A stretch of 64,000 bases of DNA from CAWJPW01 sp963844845 (GCA_963844845.1 CAWJPW010000009.1:248001-312000), one strand, 5' to 3'. Shown: positions 33,740 to 42,775, counted from the stretch's first letter. A program made the numbers and translations. Notes: generated by a model from the sequence alone, not told the origin.

Positions 33740-35743
33740 ATGCCCGACCCGGATCCCCTCGACCTCGACGCCCTGGCGCCGGAGGCGATTCCCGGGCTCC
33801 GCCTCCTGCCGGTGCTGCACGAGCGCGTGGACCTGGCGCCGGTGGTGCGCGCCGCCCTCGACGCCGCCGACCCGGCGGCCGTGGCGGTGGAGCTGCCGAC
33901 CACCCTGGCCGACGCCGCTGCCGTGGCCGCCCGGCGGCTTCCCAGGGTCACGGTCGTGGTGTCCGAGGAGGAGGGCGACGAGGAGGCGCTGGTATGGGTG
34001 GCGGCGCCCGGCGACCCACTCGTGGAGGCGTTGCGGTGGGCCGCTGAGCACGAGCGGCCTGCGCTCCTGGTGGACCCCGACGTCCCCTACCGGGAGCACC
34101 ACCGCGACCCGCTGCCCGATCCCTACGCCCTCTGGGCCCTGGGGCCCGTTCGCTACCTCGAAATGGTGGAAGAGCTCCTCTCGCGCGCCCCACGCGGCGA
34201 CGCCGACGCCCTACGTGAGCGCGGCATGACCTACCACCTCCAGCGCGCCCGCGCCGAACACGGAGCAGGCTTAGTGGCCCTGGTGGGCGCGGCCCATGTG
34301 CGCTCCCTGCGCGAGCTCCTCCCCCACCCTGCGGCCGTTCCCCTGGCCCGCCAGACGCGCACCTCGGTGGAGGTCCGCCACCTCCATCCCGACAGCCTGG
34401 CGGCGGTGCTCCCCGACCCCCCGCTAGCGCACGCGGTGTGGGAGGTCGTGCGTGACGGCGCCGAGCCCCCGCCCGCCTCCCTGGAGCCCGCCGTCTCCCG
34501 GCGGGTGGAGCTGGTGCGCGATGGCCTGCGCCTGGTCGCCGGAGCCCCCCCCGAAGACTCCGCCGAACGGAGCCGGGCGGTGCTCGCCTACGCCGCGCAC
34601 CATGCCTGCCGCCGGGTGGCCGGCGGCAGGCTCGCCCCCGATCGGGCCGCACTCGTCGCCGCGGTCTGGCGGGTCGCCGCCGCCTCCTGGCACGAGCAGA
34701 CCCGCGAGACCCCCACCGCCTGGCAGCGCCGTCTCTTCTTCGACTTCGCCCGCCGCTACGCCCGCATCGAGGGCCTGCTCGTCCCCGGGCTCTACGAGCA
34801 GGTCGTGGCGGCCCGCGGGGTCGCCGACGACAACCTCGCATGGGAGCTGTTCGAGGCCGCGCGGGCGTACCCGTGGCAGGAGCCCACCGCCGAGCTGGCC
34901 ACCGCCCGGGTGGACCGCGACCTGCTGCACCTGGGCGCCCGCACGGTGCGCTTCCGCCGCCGCTTCTTCCGCGTCAAGCAGCGGCCGGTTGCGGTGCCGG
35001 TGCGCCGGCGTCCGGCCCCCGACGACCCCGCCGAGTGGCTCGACGCCTTCACCGGCGACGGGCTCTGCTCCTATCCTCCCGAGGACATCGTGGTGGAGGA
35101 CTACGGCCGCTTCCTCCAGAAGAAGGCGGTCTCGATCCTCTCCGCCGAGCGTGCCCGCTCGGTGCCGTTCACCACCTCGACGCTCGACGGCATCGACGTG
35201 CGCGAGACTCTCCGGCATCTTCACGAGGGCGGCGTGTGGGTCCGCGAGCTGGGGCGCGCCCCGGGTGACGCCGGCTCGGTGGTGGTGATCTTCGACCCGG
35301 ACGCCGCCGGCGACGGCTACCCCTACGTGATGACCTGGCTGGGCGAGCACGACCAGGAGTCGGACATGGCCCTCTACGCCACCGACCCCACCCGACAGAT
35401 CGTCGGGCCCGGCATCATGCGCGCCACCTACGGCGGCTTCCTCATGACCTATCCCCCCGGACGCCTGTTCGACGTGTGGCGGGACCCCGACTACGGCGAG
35501 GCCCGCTCCAAACCCGAGGTGCTCCTCATGGCGGGCGTGGACTACAGCCGTGAGAAGTTGGTGGTCCACGTCGGCGCCGAGGCGCCTCCCTCCCGGCTGC
35601 AGGACTACGCCGCCCGCCAGGGCAAGCGCATCGTCCACGTCCCCATCGGCAGCCTCTCGCCCACCAGCCTGCGCCGGCTGCGCGTGGTGCACATCCTCGG
35701 CAGCCGCGAGGCACGCAGCATCGCCAAGGACTACGTCTGGTAG
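33740..35743 (+). CDS. TraB/PrgY-like N-terminal domain protein, partner of MoxR ATPase
   Basis: 667 residues from ATG 33740. The N-terminal ~200 residues resemble the TraB/PrgY/ChaN-like hydrolase fold: RLLPVLHERVDLAPVVRAAL, AVAVELPTTLADAAAVA and the closing GAGLVALVGAAHVRSLREL. The middle is helical. The C-terminal ~270 residues (FRRRFFRVKQRPVAVPV onward, with FTTSTLDGIDVRETL, PYVMTWLGEHDQES and HVPIGSLSPTSLRRLRVVH) match no family I know. No signal peptide or membrane segment. Close coupling to the MoxR gene suggests it is its substrate or effector; this is inference. Confidence 0.75.
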   Translation: MPDPDPLDLDALAPEAIPGLRLLPVLHERVDLAPVVRAALDAADPAAVAVELPTTLADAAAVAARRLPRVTVVVSEEEGDEEALVWVAAPGDPLVEALRWAAEHERPALLVDPDVPYREHHRDPLPDPYALWALGPVRYLEMVEELLSRAPRGDADALRERGMTYHLQRARAEHGAGLVALVGAAHVRSLRELLPHPAAVPLARQTRTSVEVRHLHPDSLAAVLPDPPLAHAVWEVVRDGAEPPPASLEPAVSRRVELVRDGLRLVAGAPPEDSAERSRAVLAYAAHHACRRVAGGRLAPDRAALVAAVWRVAAASWHEQTRETPTAWQRRLFFDFARRYARIEGLLVPGLYEQVVAARGVADDNLAWELFEAARAYPWQEPTAELATARVDRDLLHLGARTVRFRRRFFRVKQRPVAVPVRRRPAPDDPAEWLDAFTGDGLCSYPPEDIVVEDYGRFLQKKAVSILSAERARSVPFTTSTLDGIDVRETLRHLHEGGVWVRELGRAPGDAGSVVVIFDPDAAGDGYPYVMTWLGEHDQESDMALYATDPTRQIVGPGIMRATYGGFLMTYPPGRLFDVWRDPDYGEARSKPEVLLMAGVDYSREKLVVHVGAEAPPSRLQDYAARQGKRIVHVPIGSLSPTSLRRLRVVHILGSREARSIAKDYVW

Positions 35744-35794
35744 GGCCGCCGACCCACCCACCCGGGTAGGGAGTGAAGGGTGCCCTCTCCTGGG

Positions 35795-35885
35795 GTCGCG
35801 GTCCCGGCCGTCGGTCCCGGGTTGGCGGCCCCGGCCCCGGTTGGCGGCCCCGGCCCCGGTTGCGGTCGCGGCCCCGGCCGCTTTC
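35795..35885. repeat. GC hexamer-type low-complexity tract
   Basis: Imperfect GGTCCC/GGCCCC units, including two tandem copies of GGTTGGCGGCCCCGGCCCC, between the convergent TraB-like gene and the secreted-protein gene. Preceded by GACCCACCCACCCGGGTAGGG near 35750. Confidence 0.55.
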
Positions 35886-35935
35886 GGCCGCCCACTCATG
35901 TCGGAGTGACGAGGTCAGGCGCGGGGCGCGGTGGG

Positions 35936-37594
35936 CTACGGCGCCATCGCCGACCACGCCCCGAGATTGTCGTACTCGAAGTCGTCGCGGAAGATGAAGG
36001 CGGTGCACTCCGGTAGGGTGAAAGCTCCGATGCGTGTGTTCCAGTTGTACAGCGACGAGGTCGCGAAGTACTCCCCGGTGTACCAGAAGGTGCAGCCGTC
36101 GCTGGGGTCCACCGACAGCGACGAGTAGTCGCCCCACCGGTTGGCGGCGGTCTGCGAGCCACCGCCCGCCACCAGGCTGCCCTCGCCGAGGGTCATCTCA
36201 CCCGCCGTGTCGCCGTAGAGCCGGGCTGTGAAGCCCAGCGAGGGGTAGGTCGTCACGCCGGAGAGGCTGTAGGCCAGCGCGATGTCCCCCGCCCGGTCCA
36301 TGGCCGCGCTCGCCATCCAGCGGCTGTTCAGACCAGAGGTCCAGGTGCCTTCTTGACGAAGCGACCACGTACTGCCCTGAGAGCGTTGCAGCTCGAACCA
36401 GCGCACCCCGGACTGGTTAGCCCCGACGTCCACGGAGTGGTTGCCCACCAGGGTCTCGTAGGACCCGAAGTTGCGGTACTGCAGCCGGAACATGGGCCAC
36501 TCGGTGATGGAGTCGACCTTCTGTAGCGTACCCTTCTGGGCGATGCAGTTGAAGGTCAGCCCGCCGGCGGTGCACAGCAGCGCGAACGCCGCGGTGGGGA
36601 TCTCCTGGGGCCCGCTGAGAGTGGAGTCGCCCGGGACGACGAAGTCGGCGTGGAGCTCCCACAGCTGCAGGCGGTCGCTGCCGCCGCCGGTGGCGCCGTC
36701 TACGAAGCGATAGAACAGCCCGGGCGCCCCTGCAGGCGGCGCCGCCGGCCCGTCCAGGTCGGCGGGAATCACCATGCTGTGATAGCCCAACGCCGGAACC
36801 GTGAAGCTCACGAAGCCGGCAGGCTGCCCCTGCAGCATGGCGGCGCGGTCGAAGGCGTAGAGACCGGCGTCGGTTTTGAGGTTCGAGCCCATGTAGTAGG
36901 CGTCCGTCCACACCCCGAGCTTGGGGTAGTCGGGGAAGACCGGGACGGTGAAGTCGTAGAGGTAGAAACCTCCGTTCACCGGGTCGCCGGTCTGAGAGAC
37001 GGCGATGCACTCGTGCTCGCCCGGATGCTCAGCGAACTGGCTGAGGATCCAGCGGTCGGCGAGCGGGTCGTAGAGCACGATGGGATCGCCGTCGTTGTGG
37101 GTGGAGCAGATTCCTCCGGCCGGCGTCCACAACGTGCTGATGTCGGAGGGCCCGGCCAGCAATGTTCCGCTCTTGTCGTAGATCGTGAACACGGTGTTGA
37201 CCATCTGGATGTAGTGGTCAGGGCCCACGTCGCCTACCGGATCGGGCGGGTAGGCGCCCGTGAACGAGACTCCCTCGAAGCTCAGCGACGGCGCCGGAAC
37301 GGCGGCAGCCGCTCGCGCCGCGCCGGTGCCGAGCTGGACAAGCGGATCGGGGTGGGGACCCGGATTCACCGCGGGGATGTTCTTGGGCAGGGCCCGGCGC
37401 GGCACCTCGCGCACCACCACACCGGTGGCGGGCAGCTTCAGTTTGGGCAGCGTCCGCAGATCGACCTCGACCTTGGTGGGCGTGACGGGCTTCCCGACGA
37501 TCGGTCGGTCCGCCGCTCCTTCCTGAGCGAGCGCCGTCGAAGCGGCGAGAGTCACAATCATTACGGCGAGCAGGTGAGGGCAACGACCGGTCAT
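35936..37594 (-). CDS. Secreted beta-rich protein of unknown function
   Basis: 552 residues from the ATG at 37592-37594 with a Sec signal (LLAVMIVTLAASTALAQ). After a proline-rich linker, a conserved-looking module reads PDPVGDVGPDHYIQMVN, FTIYDKSG and STHNDGDPIVLYDPLADRW, which recalls large secreted proteins of Xanthomonadales and Acidobacteria annotated as hypothetical. The tail FRDDFEYDNLGAWS resembles the DGFESGDxxAWS C-terminal segment common in such secreted proteins. Probable beta-propeller, extracellular or periplasmic. Lies 68 bases downstream of the selenoprotein gene on the same strand. Confidence 0.7.
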   Translation of the reverse strand: MTGRCPHLLAVMIVTLAASTALAQEGAADRPIVGKPVTPTKVEVDLRTLPKLKLPATGVVVREVPRRALPKNIPAVNPGPHPDPLVQLGTGAARAAAAVPAPSLSFEGVSFTGAYPPDPVGDVGPDHYIQMVNTVFTIYDKSGTLLAGPSDISTLWTPAGGICSTHNDGDPIVLYDPLADRWILSQFAEHPGEHECIAVSQTGDPVNGGFYLYDFTVPVFPDYPKLGVWTDAYYMGSNLKTDAGLYAFDRAAMLQGQPAGFVSFTVPALGYHSMVIPADLDGPAAPPAGAPGLFYRFVDGATGGGSDRLQLWELHADFVVPGDSTLSGPQEIPTAAFALLCTAGGLTFNCIAQKGTLQKVDSITEWPMFRLQYRNFGSYETLVGNHSVDVGANQSGVRWFELQRSQGSTWSLRQEGTWTSGLNSRWMASAAMDRAGDIALAYSLSGVTTYPSLGFTARLYGDTAGEMTLGEGSLVAGGGSQTAANRWGDYSSLSVDPSDGCTFWYTGEYFATSSLYNWNTRIGAFTLPECTAFIFRDDFEYDNLGAWSAMAP

Positions 37595-37662
37595 CAAGCA
37601 GTACTCCCCGGCGTTTGACGGACGCCGGGGAGATCTTAGCATTCGGGCGCGGCAGCGAGTCG

Positions 37663-38904
37663 TCAGGCCTTCGGCACCTTGGGCCAGGACTCGAAGGAGG
37701 GCTGGTCGTCGAGCGTCTTGCCGGCCTTCATCTCGGCAACGATCTTCTGGTACCCCTCCGCCTCGGAGCCCTCGACGCCGCTGGCCGCCTTGCTCTCCAC
37801 CGTGACGGCCTCGTCCACCTGCCCGCTGGCGTAGAGGGCGCGCGCCAGCGTATCCGCCACGCCTGGGGAGCCGTCCTGCTGGTATGCGGCCCGCGCCATC
37901 GCCACCGCCTGGTCGAGCGCCTTGCGTGCCAGGTAGAGGTTCCACGCGGCCTGGTTCAGAGCACCCGAGGAGGCGTCGGCGCCCTCCTTCTGGTACCACT
38001 GCGTGTAGAGATCGGCGGCGCGGTCGTAGTGGCCGGTCGAGAACGCCGAGTCGGCCAGCTGGAAGAGCTGCTCGGCGTTCGCCTGGTCCACCGGAACCTC
38101 CGCCAGCAGGGTCCCGGAGTCGCTGTACCGTGCCTCGTGCAGCTTCACCCCCAGCTCCTGCGGCGAGAGCTTGGCGGTGGCCGGGTCGGCGAGGAGTGCG
38201 GCCAGGGCCGGCGCCTGGGCGGCGGCCGGAACCACCGGGGGCTCGCCGCCGTCCTTCTTCAGCAGCGCCTTGGCCGCCTTCCGGAAGAGGGAGGTCTGCA
38301 GCGACCATTGCCCCTCGAACTCGAGGTCGGCGTAGTCGGCGGCCGGCGCTCCGGGATTCACCTCCCGGAAGGTCTTGATGCGGAGCAGCGCTGCCGCCGG
38401 GTCGCCACGGTCGAGGAACGCCCGCACGGCCGGTCGCAGCGCCTCGCCGTCACCCGGGTCGGCGTCCAGCCTAGCGATCGCCGCGGCTGCGGTCTGGCCC
38501 GAGCGGATGCGGGCGAGCTGGGCGAGGAACTCCTTCGGCGGCAGGTAGCCGACGATGCGGTCGACCTCCTTGCCGGCGGCATCGGCGAACACCATGGTCG
38601 GGAAGCCCCGGATGCTGAACTGCTTGGCCAGCGCCTCACCGCCCTTCTCGGGGTTGACGCGCATGGCGACGATCTCACTCAGAGCCTGCTGCACCTGGGG
38701 GTCGGAGAACGTGTCGGCTTCCAGCCGCTTGCACCACGTTCACCAATCGGTGAAGAACTCCACCATGATGAGGCCACCACGCTGGGGCGCCTCGGTCTGG
38801 GCGGCCTGGAAGTCGCCCTGGAACCAGAAGTCCGCCGCCTTCTTCTGACAGGCCACCAGGGCGAGCACGCCCATGATCGCCACTGCTGTCATCGATCGCT
38901 TCAT
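37663..38904 (-). CDS. Thioredoxin-fold lipoprotein, probable selenoprotein (in-frame UGA, Sec55)
   Basis: Two ORFs in the same frame, 38740-38904 and 37663-38739, are split only by a TGA at 38740-38742. Read through, the protein has 413 residues: a lipoprotein signal (VAIMGVLALVACQKK, lipid on C19), the thioredoxin-like strand LIMVEFFTDW, then U55-T-W-C58-K, then FSIRGFPTMVFADAAGKEV and a helical TPR-like C-terminus. In relatives the motif is WCxWCK, so the UGA replaces the first redox cysteine. The hairpin just after it fits a bacterial SECIS. The start has GGAGGG upstream. Alternatives are a one-base sequencing error or a pseudogene. Likely a periplasmic thiol/selenol reductase or isomerase. 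Confidence 0.78.
38707..38742 (-). promoter_or_regulatory. Predicted bacterial SECIS hairpin after UGA
   Basis: On the coding strand AACGTG (starting in the UGA) pairs with CACGTT, and within it CGGCT pairs with AGCCG around a GGA loop. The loop starts 17 bases after the UGA and begins with G, matching the general rule for bacterial SECIS elements (about 16-37 bases, G near the loop start). Fold judged by eye. Confidence 0.65.
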
Positions 38905-39030
38905 GATCCCTCCATTCGCAGGACACTTTGCCACAGCGTGGCCGCAACTGTCATCTCATGCTGATACGGCGATGTGCCGACGTTGTTCGGGAGCGGGGGC
39001 CGGGGCCGGGACCGTTGGCCGCGACCGGAG

Positions 39031-39290
39031 CAGCTACCCTCCGGCGGACGTGCCGTCCATGACGTTCTCCCCGGAGCGCTTCCTCACTCGGAGCGCGTCA
39101 GCGGGAAACGTCATGGGGGGCAATCACGGCCCTTGGCGCCCGCAAAAGTGCCCCCGAACGACCAGGGAGGCGACTCGGCGCTCAGGGCCCGGGGGCCGGC
39201 CTCGTTGCCGTCTGCCTCCTCCTGGCGCTGCCGGCCCCGGGCCGCGCCGACGGGCGGCAACGCCGCCCGGGAGCCGGTGCCGGGAGCATC
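39031..39290 (+). repeat. Dispersed structured repeat family 1, copy e
   Basis: Lacks the G-rich block. First stem is CCATGACGTTCTCCCC with GGGAAACGTCATGG, again a compensated change relative to copies a and b. Lies between the selenoprotein and DUF971 genes; a short GC hexamer tract precedes it (38995-39025) and 39291-39419 shows nothing more. Confidence 0.8.
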
Positions 39291-39419
39291 AGCAACCGGG
39301 CCGCTGCCCGGGACCGGAGCGGCGACCAAGGCAATCGTCGACTCCGAGCTGTCGCCTCGCGTCGTCCAGAACCGAAGCGACATCGTGGGTGTTGCCTCCC
39401 CCTTCCTTCTCATGAATCG

Positions 39420-39600
39420 AGCCCGCGCCTCGGGTCCATCGTCGTCGCGAGACCGTAGAGGTGTCTGTCAGCGTGGTGATTCAACCAAGCCACCGCCGCA
39501 GGCGTAGCAGAGCTACGTCGAGGACGGTGGCGCCGGGAGAAGCGCCGCGCTGGCGGGCGCATCTACGGTCGCAGCAGACGATGGGCCCGAGGCGCGGGCT
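39420..39600 (+). repeat. Long-hairpin repeat family 2, copy 3, next to DUF971 gene stop
   Basis: Terminal arms AGCCCGCGCCTCGGG... and its complement differ from copies 1 and 2 but pair almost perfectly. Second stem is ACCGTAGA/TCTACGGT, third GCCACCG/CGGTGGC, tip GTAGCAGAGCTAC. The right end is two bases from the stop of the DUF971 gene at 39603. Confidence 0.8.
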
Positions 39601-39602
39601 AC

Positions 39603-39926
39603 CTACCCGCACTCGGGACACGGGCAAAGGCTCCGGAGGTACTCGAAGCTGTAGATGCCCGTACGGTGACCATCGGAGAACTCGAGCGCGACGGCGTAGC
39701 GGCCCACGGGACGCAACCCCTGGAGGCTGATGGACCCCGGGTGCATCGGCAGACTCCCGTGGCTCGGGCGCTGCCGGCACACCGCGCAGGGACACTGCAG
39801 GCGCAGGCTGGCGATTGAGTAGGTGGAGTGGTGCCCGTCGCGCCAGGTCACCTCCACGAGCGCGTCGTCGACCGAATCGATGGTGCAGGCACCGAGGTCG
39901 AACGGGAACCAGGAGGGGTCGAGCAT
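39603..39926 (-). CDS. DUF971 (gamma-butyrobetaine hydroxylase N-terminal-like) protein
   Basis: 107 residues from the ATG at 39924-39926 (GAGGAGG upstream). Typical DUF971: EVTWRDGHHSTYSIASLR and QCPCAVCR with its cysteines, then GRYAVALEFSDGHRTGIYSFEYLRSLCPCPECG. The cysteine-rich strands resemble the zinc-binding N-terminal domain of gamma-butyrobetaine dioxygenase; stand-alone copies are implicated in iron-sulfur or redox roles, not settled. Sits 15 bases after the leuS stop on the same strand. Confidence 0.9.
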   Translation of the reverse strand: MLDPSWFPFDLGACTIDSVDDALVEVTWRDGHHSTYSIASLRLQCPCAVCRQRPSHGSLPMHPGSISLQGLRPVGRYAVALEFSDGHRTGIYSFEYLRSLCPCPECG

Positions 39927-39941
39927 CGGCGCCCTCCTCAC

Positions 39942-42542
39942 CTACCCGCGCACCGCCACGCTCACCAGCCGTCCCGGCACCACGACCACCTTGGCGATCT
40001 CCTTGCCCTCGGTGTACTGCTGCACCCGTTCGTCGGCCAGGGCCATGCGCTCGAGCTCCTCCTTCGGCACTCCCGGGCTCACGTGCAGCCGGGCGCGCAC
40101 CTTGCCGTTCACCTGTACCGGGATCTCGAGCAGCTCCTCGGCGGCCGCCTCGAGATCCGGCTCCGGCCAGCCGGCGGTGAAGATGCTCTCCCCGTGGCCC
40201 AGGCGCTCCCAGAGCTCCTCGGCCAGGTGCGGCATGATGGGGCTGAGCGCCCTGAGGACGATCTCCACGGTCTCGCGGAGCACCGCCGGTTGGACGGCGT
40301 CGAAGCTGCCGCGCAGCAAATTGAGCACCTCGTTGCAGCGGGCGATGGCGGTGTTGAACTGGAAGCCGCCCTCGATGGCGTCGGTGATGCGGCCGATGGC
40401 CTGGTGGGTGCGCCGGCGCAGCTCGCGGTCGGCATCGCCCAGCTCGGCGGGGATCGGCGCCTCCGGCGGGCTCACCCGCTCGAGGCTCGCGGTGACCAGC
40501 TGCCAGAGGCGGTTGGTGATGCGCCACGCCCCGTTGATTCCATCCTCCGACCAGATCTGCATCCGCTCTGGCGGAGTGTCGGAGAGCATGTAGAGCCGCA
40601 CCGTGTCGGCCCCGAAGCGCTCGAACATGGCATCGGGATCGACGATGTTGAGCTTGGACTTGGAGATCTTGGTCATCTCCGAAGTGACCTTCGAGCCGCA
40701 GTCGGCGCACGTCCCGTCGAGGATCGCGTCACCCTCCTTGCGTCCGCCCACCACCTTGCTCTCGGGAATGTACTTGTGGACCTCGCAGTAGTACGCGGTC
40801 TTGCACACCATCCCCTGGCAGAACAGCCGGGCGAAGGGCTCCTCGAAGTCGACGAGGCCGAGGTCGTGCAGCACCATGGTGAAGAAGCGGGCGTAGATCA
40901 GGTGCATGGTGGCGTGCTCGATGCCACCGATGTACTGGTCCACCGGCATCCACTCGCGGATCCCGTCGGCGCCCAGGGCGCTTGCCTCGTTGCGGGGGTC
41001 GCAGTAGCGCAGGAAGTACCACGACGAGTCCACGAAGGTGTCCATGGTGTCGGTCTCGCGTTCGGCCGGCCCGCCGCAGCGCGGGCACGTCGTCGCCAGG
41101 AACGAGGCGCTGGTGGCCAGGGCGTTGCCGCCGCCGGCCTTGAACTCCACGTCGGTGGGGAGCCTGACCGGGAGCTGATCCTCGGGCACCGCCACGGTGC
41201 CGCAGGCGTCGCAGTAGACGATGGGGATCGGCGCGCCCCAGTAGCGCTGGCGGGAGACCAGCCAGTCGCGCAGCTTGTAGTTGACGGTGCCCGTCCCGTG
41301 GCGCTCGGCTTCGAGCCAGGCGATGATGTCCGGCATCGCCTCCAGGTTGCGACGGCCGTCGAAGGACCCGGAGCCCACCATCGTGCCGGGGTCGGTGTAG
41401 GCCTCGGTCATGGAGTCAGGCTCCAGCGGCTCATCGGCGTCGGGCTGGATCACCACCCGGATGGGGATTCCGTACTTGCGGGCGAAGTCGAAGTCGCGCT
41501 GGTCGTGCGCGGGCACCGACATCACCGCTCCGGTGCCGTAGGTCATCAGCGCGAAGTTTGCCACCCACAGCGGTACCCGCTCGCCGTTCACCGGGTTGAC
41601 CACGTGAAATCCGGTGGGGACGCCGACCTTCTCGCGCTCGGCCAGCTCCTTCTCCGACAGGCTCCCTGCACGCATGCCCTTCACTGCCTCGAGCACCCGC
41701 GCCTCGTGCTCGCTGCCGCGCACCAGCTTCTCCACCAGCGGGTGCTCCGGCGCCAGCACCAGGAAGGTCACGCCCCACAGGGTGTCCGGGCGCGTCGTGA
41801 ACACCGGCACCTCGTCCCCGGTCTCGGCCACCCGGAAGACCACGCGGGCCCCCTCGGAGCGGCCGATCCACTCCTTCTGGAGCTTGAGCACCGATTCCGG
41901 CCAGCGCCCCTCCAGCTGCGCGTGGTTGTCCAGCAGGCGCTGCGCGTAGCGGCTCATGGCGAAGAACCACTGCGACATGTCGTGCTGCTCCACCGCGGTA
42001 CCGCAGCGCTCGCAGCTGCCGCCCTCGGCCTGCTCGTTGGCGAGCACGGTCTGACACGAGGGGCACCAGTTCACCGGCGCAGTCTTCTTGAACGCAAGGC
42101 CCTTCTCATAGAGCTTGAGGAAGAACCACTGCGTCCAGCGGTAGTAGTCCTCATGGCTGGTGGCCACCTCGCGCTCCCAGTCGTAGCCCCAGCCGGCGCG
42201 GGCCATCTGCCCACGCATGCGGGCGATGTTGGTCTCGGTGAAGCGGTGCGGGTGGACCCCGGTACGGATCGCCGCGTTCTCGGCGGGCAGGCCGAAGGAG
42301 TCCCAGCCCATGGGCGAGAGCACCTTGAAGCCGCGCAGCAGCTTGTACCGCACCACCACGTCGCCGATGGTGTAGTTGATAACGTGGCCCATGTGCAGGA
42401 CGCCGGAGGGGTACGGGTACATGCACAGGACATAGCTCTTGGGACGCGGATCGTCCTCCGCCGCCCGAAAGAGCCCGTTCTCGGCCCAGCGCGCCTGCCA
42501 CTTCCTCTCGATTTCTGAGAAGCGGTACTCGGAGTCGCTCAT
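39942..42542 (-). CDS. leuS: Leucyl-tRNA synthetase
   Basis: 866 residues from the ATG at 42540-42542 (GGGAGGATGG before it); the longer ORF start is inside the spacer. Class I synthetase with the HMGH signature in PYPSGVLHMGHVINY, WGYDWEREVAT, an editing domain (FTTRPDTLWGVTFLVLAP, SVPAHDQRDFDFA) and the KMSKS loop as KISKSK. Cysteine pairs near CPSCQTVLANEQ and CERCGT form a zinc-ribbon insertion. Length and domain order are normal. Confidence 0.97.
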   Translation of the reverse strand: MSDSEYRFSEIERKWQARWAENGLFRAAEDDPRPKSYVLCMYPYPSGVLHMGHVINYTIGDVVVRYKLLRGFKVLSPMGWDSFGLPAENAAIRTGVHPHRFTETNIARMRGQMARAGWGYDWEREVATSHEDYYRWTQWFFLKLYEKGLAFKKTAPVNWCPSCQTVLANEQAEGGSCERCGTAVEQHDMSQWFFAMSRYAQRLLDNHAQLEGRWPESVLKLQKEWIGRSEGARVVFRVAETGDEVPVFTTRPDTLWGVTFLVLAPEHPLVEKLVRGSEHEARVLEAVKGMRAGSLSEKELAEREKVGVPTGFHVVNPVNGERVPLWVANFALMTYGTGAVMSVPAHDQRDFDFARKYGIPIRVVIQPDADEPLEPDSMTEAYTDPGTMVGSGSFDGRRNLEAMPDIIAWLEAERHGTGTVNYKLRDWLVSRQRYWGAPIPIVYCDACGTVAVPEDQLPVRLPTDVEFKAGGGNALATSASFLATTCPRCGGPAERETDTMDTFVDSSWYFLRYCDPRNEASALGADGIREWMPVDQYIGGIEHATMHLIYARFFTMVLHDLGLVDFEEPFARLFCQGMVCKTAYYCEVHKYIPESKVVGGRKEGDAILDGTCADCGSKVTSEMTKISKSKLNIVDPDAMFERFGADTVRLYMLSDTPPERMQIWSEDGINGAWRITNRLWQLVTASLERVSPPEAPIPAELGDADRELRRRTHQAIGRITDAIEGGFQFNTAIARCNEVLNLLRGSFDAVQPAVLRETVEIVLRALSPIMPHLAEELWERLGHGESIFTAGWPEPDLEAAAEELLEIPVQVNGKVRARLHVSPGVPKEELERMALADERVQQYTEGKEIAKVVVVPGRLVSVAVRG

Positions 42543-42600
42543 CCATCCTCCCGCCGGCGGCGTCCCGCCGGAGCCGGTATTAGAACACGGAACCGGCGAC

Positions 42601-42650
42601 CCACCCACCCGGTGACGAAGTGAGGAGATGATGAAGTGATGAAGTCCGCC
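42601..42650 (-). repeat. Degenerate 8-bp tandem repeat (CCTCATCA-like)
   Basis: Reverse complement of this stretch reads ACTTCATC repeats ahead of CACCGGGTGGGTGGG, matching the layout at 16995-17040. It lies in the leader of leuS. Confidence 0.5.
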
Positions 42651-42775
42651 CACCCACACCCGCCCAAATCGAACTCTCTGCGCCGAGTCGAGACGACTCC
42701 CGCCGGACGCGACGCCCCCGATTACGGGAAGCGCCTGCTCGTCACTCCTCACGCACCCACACCCTCACCACTTCG

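Noticed and set aside
37663..38742. Pseudogene with nonsense mutation in the thioredoxin-like gene
   Set aside because: The UGA is exactly at the redox cysteine, followed by a SECIS-like hairpin, and the rest of the ORF is intact. Still possible if reads show otherwise.
39828..42518. 896-residue ORF antisense to leuS
   Set aside because: GC-driven shadow of a clear synthetase gene.
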